From the NCBI GenBank assembly GCA_031262205.1, contig JAISID010000040.1, positions 1 to 6,562 of the forward strand: a stretch of 6,562 nucleotides of DNA, in the 5' to 3' direction. The notes under the pieces are model-generated. The model made no database searches. It worked only from the letters and a program-made list of their open reading frames with translations, and was not told the DNA's origin. The position numbers were made by a program, and so were the translations under genes. Positions 1 to 5,336 of the stretch are shown piece after piece; the stretch's first letter is position 1; the number at the start of each line of letters is the position of its first letter. This DNA is from Holosporales bacterium. GTDB taxonomy: Bacteria > Pseudomonadota > Alphaproteobacteria > RUG11792.

Positions 1-17
1 GGAACGAGAGAAACGAG

Positions 18-101
18 ACCGATTTATAAAGCGACTTGTCAAGGGCGTGAGAGCCGAGCAAAGCGAAGCGTCCCTTGACAACCGACGCGTAGTAAATCGG
101 T
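18..101. repeat. Long imperfect inverted repeat (element A)
   Basis: The arms ACCGATTTA (18-26) and TAAATCGGT (93-101) are exact reverse complements. Inside them TTGTCAAGGG (36-45) pairs exactly with CCCTTGACAA (72-81), and GCG (31-33) can pair with CGC (86-88). The 26-nt centre (46-71) is purine-rich, repeats AAGCG-type words and shows no clear internal stem. The element is more GC-rich than the surrounding DNA. It could be a palindromic intergenic repeat like those seen in several alphaproteobacteria, or the 5' part of a structured RNA together with 115-228. The pairing is seen directly; the nature of the element is unknown. Confidence 0.7.
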
Positions 102-106
102 ATAAT
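75..106 (+). promoter_or_regulatory. Promoter-like TTGACA / TATAAT pair with long spacer
   Basis: A perfect TTGACA (75-80) is followed by a perfect TATAAT (101-106), but the spacer is 20 bp against the usual 16-18 bp for sigma-70. The -35 box is also part of the 3' arm of element A, and the -10 box starts at the last base of that arm. If active, transcription would start near 112-114, immediately before the hairpin at 115 and the cloverleaf element. The spacer makes this doubtful as a strong promoter. Confidence 0.3.
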
Positions 107-114
107 CGCGGGAG

Positions 115-139
115 CCAAAGGATAAATATTATACTTTGG
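115..139 (+). other. Small hairpin competing with the cloverleaf closing stem
   Basis: CCAAAG (115-120) pairs with CTTTGG (134-139). Inside, ATAA (122-125) can pair with TTAT (129-132) around a 3-nt loop. The 3' arm (134-139) is the same sequence that can instead pair with GAG-AAAG around 223-227 at the far end of the cloverleaf. The two structures therefore exclude each other in part, the geometry of a two-state RNA switch or attenuator. The pairing is visible; any switching is inference. Confidence 0.4.
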
Positions 140-227
140 AGAGAACGGCGGCTTGTTCGGCGAAGCCGAACCCGAGCTTCACAGCTCGGCCGCAGTTAAT
201 ACTGCGAAAGCCGCCGCTCTCTCAAAG
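134..227 (+). ncRNA. Cloverleaf-like structured element (element B), RNA or MITE-like repeat
   Basis: A long closing stem joins 134-152 to 210-227. CGGCGGC (146-152) pairs perfectly with GCCGCCG (210-216), GAGAGA (139-144) with TCTCTC (218-223) and CTTT (134-137) with AAAG (224-227), with one mismatch (145/217) and one bulged base (138). Inside are three consecutive perfect hairpins: GTTCGGC/GCCGAAC (155-171, loop GAA), CCGAGCT/AGCTCGG (172-189, loop TCAC) and CGCAGT/ACTGCG (191-206, loop TAAT). Hairpins one and two abut and hairpin three follows after a single base, so almost the whole element is paired. It does not match tRNA, tmRNA, RNase P or SRP RNA as I know them. No reverse transcriptase or transposase is visible nearby. 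It may be a structured RNA or a mobile palindromic repeat. Confidence 0.5.
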
Positions 228-240
228 ATGAAATTTTAAT

Positions 241-494
241 ATGTATGTTTGTAAACAATTTTGAAACCTATAACATCTTAGAACACTAATGTTCCTTGTA
301 TATAACCTTCGCTTACGGGGATACTATGAAAAATAGTCTCGCGCCCAAAATATGCTTTTATTAACAAAGAAAACTTCTTTAAAAAAACAACCTTAACAAT
401 CAGATAAAAATTGGCTAAATTTGACGGAAAATTCAATGAAAGTTTTAGCGAAAAATAAATTTCAAAAATTAACGAAAAATTAACGAAATTGTAC
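241..494. other. AT-rich stretch without a recognisable gene
   Basis: I find no reading frame of useful length on either strand. There are weak local stems: ACTAT/ATAGT around 324-338 with a GAAAA loop, and AAAGAA/TTCTTT at 366-380. AATTAACGAAA is repeated exactly in tandem at 467-477 and 478-488, and a related AGCGAAA occurs at 447-453. A TTGACG at 421-426 has no good -10 partner. The stretch is best read as non-coding spacer with possible regulatory content near its right end. Confidence 0.5.
467..488. repeat. Tandem duplicate of an 11-bp unit upstream of a -10 box
   Basis: AATTAACGAAA occurs twice in direct succession (467-477 and 478-488). The unit length is about one helical turn, so both copies would face the same side of the DNA. 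The pair ends 6 bp before a perfect TATAAT, in place of a recognisable -35 box. It could be an activator site, or simply a low-complexity duplication in AT-rich DNA. Confidence 0.5.
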
Positions 495-500
495 TATAAT
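495..500 (+). promoter_or_regulatory. Candidate -10 box (TATAAT) of the small-RNA locus
   Basis: This is a perfect TATAAT preceded by TGTAC. No TTGACA-like hexamer stands 16-18 bp upstream; the equivalent position lies in the AACGAAA tandem repeat. Transcription would start close to 507. If this is a promoter it probably depends on an activator or on an unusual -35 element. Confidence 0.3.
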
Positions 501-506
501 TTTCAT

Positions 507-632
507 CCCAAACCCCCGCCCTCCTCGGGGCTTGCTTCCTATAACACGCCAATCTATGCAAGCATAGCTTTAGCATATCATAAAAAGGTTAAGGAAACGT
601 TAAGATTTTCCAAATAAATTCCTTGATTTTTT
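507..632 (+). ncRNA. Candidate small RNA with an anti-Shine-Dalgarno loop
   Basis: About 7 bases after the TATAAT box, CCCCG (514-518) and CGGGG (526-530) form a GC stem with the 7-base loop CCCTCCT, complementary to the AGGAGG core of ribosome binding sites. A second hairpin, CTATG/CATAG with loop CAAG, follows at 554-567. The candidate ends with AAGGAA (591-596) pairing TTCCTT (619-624), extended by U-A and G-U pairs and followed by six T residues (627-632). CU-rich loops of this type are known in alphaproteobacterial small RNAs such as the rhizobial alpha-r families and the Rhodobacter CcsR 'cuckoo' RNAs, where they contact mRNA ribosome binding sites. Similarity here rests on layout and the loop motif only; the transcript is hypothetical, and the surrounding genes show few strong AGGAGG sites to target. 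Confidence 0.3.
591..632 (+). terminator. Possible factor-independent terminator
   Basis: AAGGAA (591-596) pairs with TTCCTT (619-624). The stem can extend outward through U-G, U-A and G-U pairs, and TTTTTT follows at 627-632. The 22-nt loop is long and can hold an alternative GGAAA/TTTCC stem (593-597 with 607-611). The stem is AT-rich, so the terminator would be weak. Confidence 0.35.
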
Positions 633-808
633 AGAAAGTATGGAAATCGTCTTCTAACGCGCAGTAGATAAATTAAGATTGCGCTTATAAAATCATTACT
701 GCGTATTATGAAATAGTTCCCAATATCTTTTAAATAAGATTAATAAGTTAACGCAAATATACATAAATATAATTAAAATAAAAAAACTTATAAACGCGTA
801 GAATAATA
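633..808. other. AT-rich leader region of the repeat-protein pseudogene
   Basis: No gene is seen. GCGCAGTA at about 660-667 has a partial inverted partner, TACTGCG, near 708-714. ATCTT/AAGAT flanks 724-740. TATAAT at 768-773 is a possible -10 box for the downstream repeat gene, but its -35 position reads AAGTTA, a poor match. Confidence 0.4.
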
Positions 809-1708
809 ATGAATAGCCTAATAAGAAATAATAACGAGGTTAGGGACGGTCTGCACGTTAGCTTTTATTATGAAACTATTTCTTTGGCGACGGAAGGGCA
901 AGACCGATACAAGGAGATACCCACGGCGTTACGGTAGAGCAATCTGTATGGCCAAGCTATTAGAAGCGGAGAATTAGCGGCGTGGATTAATGCAAATCAT
1001 ACTCTTCCCGCTACTTCGTTCCCATTAATGCCCGCCGTAGAGCATTTACTACGATCTGGGGACGACGGTGTAAGACTCGGCGCACTCACAACGTTGGGGG
1101 CAATTATAACATTATTTCCCGCGCTCGCTACTCCGGAAGACCTAGACGCCGTAGCTCGTTTCCTACAAGATGCAAAGATATGAGATGCTACGCGCTCTGG
1201 ACATTAGGAACAATTGCGTGCGCAAATCACAGGCTCGCCTGCGAGAAAGTCGTAGTTGCCGTAGCGTCTTTCCTACAAACTGAGGGCGTTCATGCGAGAC
1301 GCTACGCGCGGGTGTTAAAAGCAATTGTAACAGCAAACCCCGGTTTCGCTGCTGCTGGACTCCGAGACGCCATAGCGCCTTTACTACAAGACGGGGACTT
1401 CTAATGTAAGATGCAGCCCGTTTAAGGCGGGAGGAGCAATTGCGTACGTAAACCCCGCTCTCGCCGACGAAAAAGCCAGAGACGCCTTAAAGTCTCTCCT
1501 ACGAAATACGAACGCAGGTATTAAACGAGCCGTGTTTCGGATGTTAAGAAAAATTTTAGATACAAACCCCAACCTCGCCGACGGAAGACTCGGAGGCGTC
1601 GTACGGGCTTTACGAGAACGAAGCGAGGCCGCTAATGAGAAACGGCGCCCCTTAATGTGTTAAAAGCAATGGGAGCCATCCTCTAGCGACCTGCGAGCAG
1701 ATTTGTAG
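809..1708 (+). pseudogene. HEAT/ARM-like repeat protein gene, broken by a nonsense codon and frame changes
   Basis: From ATG at 809 the frame reads 42 residues to an in-frame TAG (935-937), then continues open in the same frame to TGA at 1181-1183. The same repeat pattern resumes one frame over (about 1172-1404), returns to the first frame (1403-1663) and moves again (from 1657, VLKAMGAIL), ending around TAG 1706-1708. At least six helical repeats are visible. The codon pair reading LL or FL near the end of helix A recurs at 1046, 1160, 1270, 1381, 1496 and 1610, a period of 111-114 bp where the frame is intact, with motifs such as LRDAIAPLLQDGD and NPALADEKARDALKSLL. Steps of 110 and 115 bp coincide with the frame changes, consistent with a lost base near 1172-1180 and an extra T near 1399-1402. 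HEAT/ARM solenoids bind proteins; no partner can be inferred. The region is visibly richer in G+C than its neighbours, suggesting foreign origin. It is most likely a decaying gene rather than programmed frameshifting; assembly error is the main alternative. Confidence 0.7.
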
Positions 1709-1834
1709 GCAAAAAGAGAAGCTATTGCTAAGCTATCGACAGGGATTATACAAATGAAACGTATGGGATGTCAGAGGATGATTCCCTAAAGATATTCTAT
1801 GCGGAACATTTTTAATGATAAAGCGATTCGGAAG
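1709..1834. other. Non-coding stretch after the pseudogene
   Basis: I see no gene in this stretch. It may contain further degraded remains of the repeat gene, but I cannot extend the repeat alignment past SDLRADL (1685-1705). No clear stem or promoter stands out. Confidence 0.4.
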
Positions 1835-1861
1835 CGCGTATTAATACGCGTATAGCGATTC
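1822..1861. repeat. Direct repeat AGCGATTC flanking the palindrome
   Basis: Two exact copies of AGCGATTC (1822-1829 and 1854-1861) bracket the palindrome with 24 bp between them. This could be a short target-site duplication left by a small inserted element, or chance. Confidence 0.4.
1835..1850. terminator. 16-bp perfect palindrome downstream of the M16-rlpA operon
   Basis: CGCGTATTAATACGCG is a perfect palindrome lying 27 bp past the rlpA stop on the minus strand. As RNA it gives a 6-bp stem with a UUAA loop. No T run follows directly in either direction, so it is at best a weak intrinsic terminator. It could instead be an mRNA 3'-end stabiliser or a protein-binding site. AGCGATTC is repeated directly on either side (1822-1829 and 1854-1861). 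Confidence 0.35.
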
Positions 1862-1877
1862 TATCTAAGCAAAGAAA

Positions 1878-2561
1878 TTAATAGTAAATTCTGTTTAAAT
1901 AGCTTCCTAAATTACGACGTTTCTTCTTGTTCGTATCGGCGGTATTTTGCTTCTTTTGGGGAACGGAATCTATATGCGACGCTGGAAACGACGTTTCGGA
2001 ATATACTGGCATTCTAGAGCCTTTAATTTCTTGGAAATATAACTGATCCCATGATCTACCAAACGGGTCTCTTCTCTTTTTACAATAACGTCTTATATAC
2101 TGCGACAATTTAAGACTGTCCGCAACCAAAGTCTGAACTCTTACTTTAGATGGCTTGCATTTGTGTAGGTTAAGCACTTTGGCGGCGGCGTATGAGAGAT
2201 CGATAATTCTACCTTGATAATGGAAAGGCCCTCTATCGTCGACAACGACGACTATGGTTCTACCGTTTCTCAAATTCGTAACTCTAACTACCGATGGAAT
2301 TGGCAAAGTTTTATGAGCCGCAGTCATAGCCATTTTATTGAATTTCTCGCCGCTTGCTTTTGCTTTTCCATGGAAATCGTCGCCGTACCAGGAGGCCAAA
2401 CCTATTTGATCGTATTCATAATAGGTTTGAGGACGATGCCAGCTTCCGCGACAATAGTAAGGTTTACATGAAATGCAAATGGGGCCGGCGGGAGTCTTGA
2501 CCGTAGAACACCCTACTAAAAATACAAATACTCCGCCAATCCACTTTTTAAAAGATATCAT
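1878..2561 (-). CDS. rlpA: RlpA-type lipoprotein, septal peptidoglycan lytic transglycosylase family
   Basis: The 227-residue product starts with a lipoprotein signal (two lysines, a hydrophobic stretch and lipobox LVGC with Cys18), so it should be lipid-anchored in the outer membrane. The double-psi beta-barrel core covers about residues 53-145, with IGLASWYGDDFHGKAKASGE, an AAHKTLP segment, and VVVDDRGPF followed by GRIIDLSYAAA. Glu72, His83 and Asp109 have the same spacing as the residues I recall as catalytic in Pseudomonas RlpA (E120, H131, D157). RlpA cleaves glycan strands stripped of stem peptides and acts at the septum. The usual C-terminal SPOR domain is missing; instead there is a basic, lysine-rich tail (about 200-220). 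Three cysteines (29, 32, 37) lie between the lipobox and the barrel. The start overlaps the end of the M16 gene by 14 bp, so the two genes are probably co-transcribed and translationally coupled. No strong ribosome binding site is seen. Septal targeting is uncertain without SPOR. Confidence 0.87.
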   Translation of the reverse strand: MISFKKWIGGVFVFLVGCSTVKTPAGPICISCKPYYCRGSWHRPQTYYEYDQIGLASWYGDDFHGKAKASGEKFNKMAMTAAHKTLPIPSVVRVTNLRNGRTIVVVVDDRGPFHYQGRIIDLSYAAAKVLNLHKCKPSKVRVQTLVADSLKLSQYIRRYCKKRRDPFGRSWDQLYFQEIKGSRMPVYSETSFPASHIDSVPQKKQNTADTNKKKRRNLGSYLNRIYY

Positions 2562-3792
2562 ATAATTTTTCTATATCGTTGCCGTTCCCTATAACGGCCA
2601 AAGTAGGTTTCGATTTGAAAATTCTATTGACGACTCTTTTAATATCGTCAATAGTTACCTCGTCTATTTTTTGCGATATTTCTTTTGGAGATAAGAATTT
2701 TTGCCGTAGAAGAAATTGCTCCGCTAACCTTTCCATCCTGGAAGACGAATTTTCTAACGCCATTAGAGTCGCCGCTTTCATTTGCGTTTTAGCTTTTTTT
2801 AATTCTTCCTCCGTTACGTCGCGCGCTAATTTTTGAACTTCGTCCCTCGCTATTTTAATAGTATCGCTTACTTTATTATCTTCGCAAGCGGCGTATATGC
2901 CGAATGTTCCCGTATCCCTGTATCTGGAATTAAAAGACAACACGGCGTAAGCAAGGCCTCGTTTCTCGCGAATCTCCTGAAAAAGCCTAGACGACATACC
3001 GCCGCCTAAAATGGTCGACATAACGCCTATAGAGAAACTGTCTTCATCCTTATGATTGACGCCTTCGAATCCCAATATCAAATGGCTTTGTTCTAGTTTT
3101 TTCTTTTTAAATATAAATCCGCCTTTGTATTTTTGAGGCTCGACAACTTCAGTTTCAAATGATTTCATCGACGATGCAAATTTTTGAGCTAACGCGACGA
3201 TCTCTTCATGACGAACTCCCCCGCATGCGGCTAATATCATTTTGTCGGTTGAATATTTTGTTTCCAGATAATCCTTCAATACTTCTCGTCGAACCGATCG
3301 TATGTTGTTTTCAGTCCCGATGATAGACGTTCCTAGACGTTCCCCGTCAAAGCATTTTTTTTGAAACATGTCGAAAATAAGATCGTCGGGAGTATCGTTT
3401 ATTTTCCGTATTTCTTGAATTATAACGCCTCTTTCTTTTTCAAATTCTTCCGCGTCGAACGTCGAATTTTGAAGAATGTCGGTTATTATATCGACGGCTA
3501 ATTCAACGTCGTTTTTCAAGACTTTTACATAAAAGGCAGTTGTTTCGATTCCTGTGCAAGCGTTCATAATCCCGCCGACGGATTCTATTTCCCTCGATAT
3601 TTGTAAAGCTGCGCGGCTGGTCGTTCCCTTAAACGCCATGTGTTCAAGAAAATGAGAAACTCCAATTTGATTTTCGTTTTCATTTACAGCCCCTATGTTT
3701 ATAAACATACCTATCGATACCGTTTCAAAATTGTCGATGGTATCCGTCGCTATAGTTAATTGATTTTCTAGATTAGTTTTTTCAACCGGCAT
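2548..3792 (-). CDS. M16B zinc metallopeptidase, mitochondrial processing peptidase-like
   Basis: The 414-residue product carries the inverted zinc motif HFLEH (His47, Glu50, His51), followed by MAFKGT and by ERGVIIQEI, whose Glu127 lies 76 residues after His51, as expected for the third zinc ligand. The C-terminal half has the M16B signature LGGGMSSRLFQEIREKRGLAY (about 262-282), which helps bind substrate in the family. Length and order match the 410-430-residue enzymes of Rickettsiales, which are relatives of the beta subunit of mitochondrial processing peptidase and bacterial PqqL/YmxG proteins. Such enzymes cut short peptides or presequence-like segments inside a closing chamber. No signal peptide is seen, so it should act in the cytoplasm. 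The gene leads a two-gene operon with rlpA and has a good promoter at 3821-3849. No clear Shine-Dalgarno is seen before the ATG. The family call is firm; the natural substrate is unknown. Confidence 0.93.
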   Translation of the reverse strand: MPVEKTNLENQLTIATDTIDNFETVSIGMFINIGAVNENENQIGVSHFLEHMAFKGTTSRAALQISREIESVGGIMNACTGIETTAFYVKVLKNDVELAVDIITDILQNSTFDAEEFEKERGVIIQEIRKINDTPDDLIFDMFQKKCFDGERLGTSIIGTENNIRSVRREVLKDYLETKYSTDKMILAACGGVRHEEIVALAQKFASSMKSFETEVVEPQKYKGGFIFKKKKLEQSHLILGFEGVNHKDEDSFSIGVMSTILGGGMSSRLFQEIREKRGLAYAVLSFNSRYRDTGTFGIYAACEDNKVSDTIKIARDEVQKLARDVTEEELKKAKTQMKAATLMALENSSSRMERLAEQFLLRQKFLSPKEISQKIDEVTIDDIKRVVNRIFKSKPTLAVIGNGNDIEKLYDIF

Positions 3793-3820
3793 AAAAATTT
3801 ATCGTTTAAAACAATAGTTT

Positions 3821-3849
3821 ATGTTATCAAACGCCGACCTGTTTTTCAA
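3821..3849 (-). promoter_or_regulatory. Sigma-70-type promoter of the M16-rlpA operon
   Basis: On the minus strand TTGAAA (plus-strand 3844-3849) and TAACAT (3821-3826) are separated by exactly 17 bp. Each matches the consensus at 5 or 4 of 6 positions. The predicted start is near 3814, giving a leader of about 22 nt before the ATG at 3792. The position and spacing make this the best promoter candidate in the window. Confidence 0.6.
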
Positions 3850-3881
3850 GATGGGAAGAGCTTAGACATAAACATAAATGC

Positions 3882-3951
3882 TTGGCGGTCGCCTTTTCTA
3901 AAAAATAAACTGCGTATTTAACGCCATTAAAAAAACATTTCTTACTTGACT
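3882..3951 (+). promoter_or_regulatory. Weak promoter candidates upstream of the E2 gene
   Basis: Two imperfect options lie in the divergent intergenic region. One is TTGGCG (3882-3887) with TAAACT (3906-3911) at 18 bp. The other is TTGACT (3946-3951), which has no convincing -10 box at 16-18 bp. A small inverted repeat, GGCG-GT-CGCC (3884-3893), overlaps the first. The E2 promoter is therefore not settled. Confidence 0.2.
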
Positions 3952-4007
3952 TTTAAGCAAAATTTTTAAAGACTTTAGCTTATCAAGAAGACCTAAGATT
4001 TTACGCC

Positions 4008-5222
4008 ATGCCGATTAAATTTGAAATGCCGTTGCTTAGCCCGACTATGGAAAAGGGAAATATAGTCGCTTGGCATAAAAAAGAGGGAGATTCAATTTCA
4101 ACCGGAGACGTTATCCTTGAGATCGACACCGATAAGGCGACGATGGAAGTCGAATCTATTTACGAAGGAACTTTGGAAAAGATTTTAGTCCCGAGCGGCT
4201 CTCACGACGTTCTTGTTAAAACGCCGATAGCTATTATCAGACAAAAAGGGGATTCCGATGAAAGCGTCAATCAAATAATAAACGCGATAAACGACGACAA
4301 GCCTATCAAAAAAGATGCGGCGGGAAACTCCAATGAAGCATTCCAACCCGAGGTTGTATCTAAAGAAATTGTCTCCAAAACAGATAAAAATAAAATCTCT
4401 CCGCTTGCGAGAAGAATCGCTAACGATTACGGCATAGACATATCAAAAATCATAGGAACGGGACCAGGCGGGAGAATCGTTAAATCCGATGTTCTAAGCA
4501 ATCAATCGTCTTCAGAGCCGCAAAAGCAAAGCGTAAAATATACGGACGAACCAATATCTCAAACAAGACGGGTAATCGCGGAAAAGCTAACGCAATCGAA
4601 ACGAGAAGCTCCTCATTTTTATATGCAAACTTCCGCTAACGTTACGGAACTTTTAAAACTTCGAAAGAGCATTAACGACAGTGCAATATTAGACACAAAG
4701 ATCACGGTAAACGATTTAATAGTCAAAGCTGTGGCGAAAGCAATGAAAGCAGAACCGTCGATTAACGTTTCATGGAATAACGGTCAGATCAGAAAATTTA
4801 ATCAAATAGACATATCAGTTGCAGTTTCAGTTGAAAACGGTCTTATGACGCCAGTTGTCGAGAACGCGGATCGGAAGAATTTAGAGGACGTATCAAAAGA
4901 AATAAAGAACCTCGCGCAACTGGCCAAAACAGGGAAATTGAGGCTCGAGCAATTCACCGGCGGGGGGATTACCATATCTAATCTGGGAATGTATGGAATC
5001 GATAGTTTCCTATCAATTATTAATCCTCCGCAAGCAAGCATATTGTCAATAGGCCCCGCTAAGAAAACCCCTGTTTACGATAAAAACGATCAGCTTGCAT
5101 TAGCGCAAATTATGACGATTGGGTATGCGGTAGATCATAGAGTTATCGATGGAGCAGACGCCGCGAAATTCTTAGAAGTATTGGTAAAATATTTAGAAAA
5201 TCCAATCTATTTGCTTATTTAA
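4008..5222 (+). CDS. pdhC: Pyruvate dehydrogenase complex E2, dihydrolipoyl acetyltransferase
   Basis: The 404-residue product has the full E2 order. A single lipoyl domain (about 1-80) carries the DKA motif with Lys43 as the lipoylation site. A charged linker follows, then an E1/E3-binding domain (131-163, ISPLARRIANDYGID and GTGPGGRI). After a second linker comes the catalytic domain (about 178-404) with the active-site motif DHRVIDG (His377, Asp381). The enzyme transfers acetyl groups from lipoyl-lysine to CoA as the core of the cytoplasmic pyruvate dehydrogenase complex. Length and the VDHRVIDGADAAKFL ending fit alphaproteobacterial and mitochondrial E2. The E1 genes pdhA and pdhB are not next to it, as in Rickettsia where pdhC is separate from pdhAB. 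It stands alone, divergent from the M16 gene and convergent with atpC. The other E2 types (2-oxoglutarate, branched-chain) are less likely given this lipoyl region and the TGPGGRI motif. Confidence 0.93.
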   Translation: MPIKFEMPLLSPTMEKGNIVAWHKKEGDSISTGDVILEIDTDKATMEVESIYEGTLEKILVPSGSHDVLVKTPIAIIRQKGDSDESVNQIINAINDDKPIKKDAAGNSNEAFQPEVVSKEIVSKTDKNKISPLARRIANDYGIDISKIIGTGPGGRIVKSDVLSNQSSSEPQKQSVKYTDEPISQTRRVIAEKLTQSKREAPHFYMQTSANVTELLKLRKSINDSAILDTKITVNDLIVKAVAKAMKAEPSINVSWNNGQIRKFNQIDISVAVSVENGLMTPVVENADRKNLEDVSKEIKNLAQLAKTGKLRLEQFTGGGITISNLGMYGIDSFLSIINPPQASILSIGPAKKTPVYDKNDQLALAQIMTIGYAVDHRVIDGADAAKFLEVLVKYLENPIYLLI

Positions 5223-5230
5223 AACATAGA

Positions 5231-5258
5231 ATTTATATAGGTTTAAACCTACATAAAT
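5231..5258. terminator. Inverted repeat after the E2 stop
   Basis: A 28-bp inverted repeat has one mismatched pair (5237/5252) and a perfect 14-bp core, TAGGTTTAAACCTA (5238-5251). It begins 9 bp after the E2 stop. As RNA it gives a stem of about 12 pairs with a UUAA loop. No T run follows, so it may be a weak bidirectional terminator or 3'-end protector between the convergent E2 and atpC genes. Confidence 0.45.
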
Positions 5259-5259
5259 C

Positions 5260-5284
5260 AATAAGATATCTCTGAAATCTTATT
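5260..5284. terminator. Second inverted repeat between convergent genes
   Basis: AATAAGAT (5260-5267) and ATCTTATT (5277-5284) form an 8-bp stem with a 9-nt loop, starting two bases after the previous inverted repeat. The stem is AT-rich. Together the two likely end transcripts from both sides, E2 from the left and atpC from the right. Confidence 0.4.
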
Positions 5285-5336
5285 TATAAATGGTCGCAAT
5301 ACTTCATTTAATTTAAGCAGGTCTTAAAAAAATGCC

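Noticed and set aside
134..227. Cloverleaf as a tRNA or tmRNA piece
   Set aside because: Stem lengths, abutting hairpins and the absence of T-loop (TTCRANY) and anticodon-arm features rule out tRNA; no alphaproteobacterial tmRNA motif is recognised.
1..240. Retron msr-msd or CRISPR array
   Set aside because: No reverse transcriptase, cas gene or regularly spaced repeats with unique spacers are present.
935..937. Recoded amber codon in the repeat gene
   Set aside because: The same gene has several unrelated frame changes, so decay explains the TAG better than recoding.
1180..1404. Free-standing 74-residue ORF starting at ATG 1180
   Set aside because: Its repeats continue the pattern of the frames on both sides, so it is an internal fragment of the broken HEAT-like gene.
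2214..2471. Plus-strand ORF opposite rlpA
   Set aside because: It is antisense to the catalytic barrel of a clearly conserved gene and shows no family resemblance.
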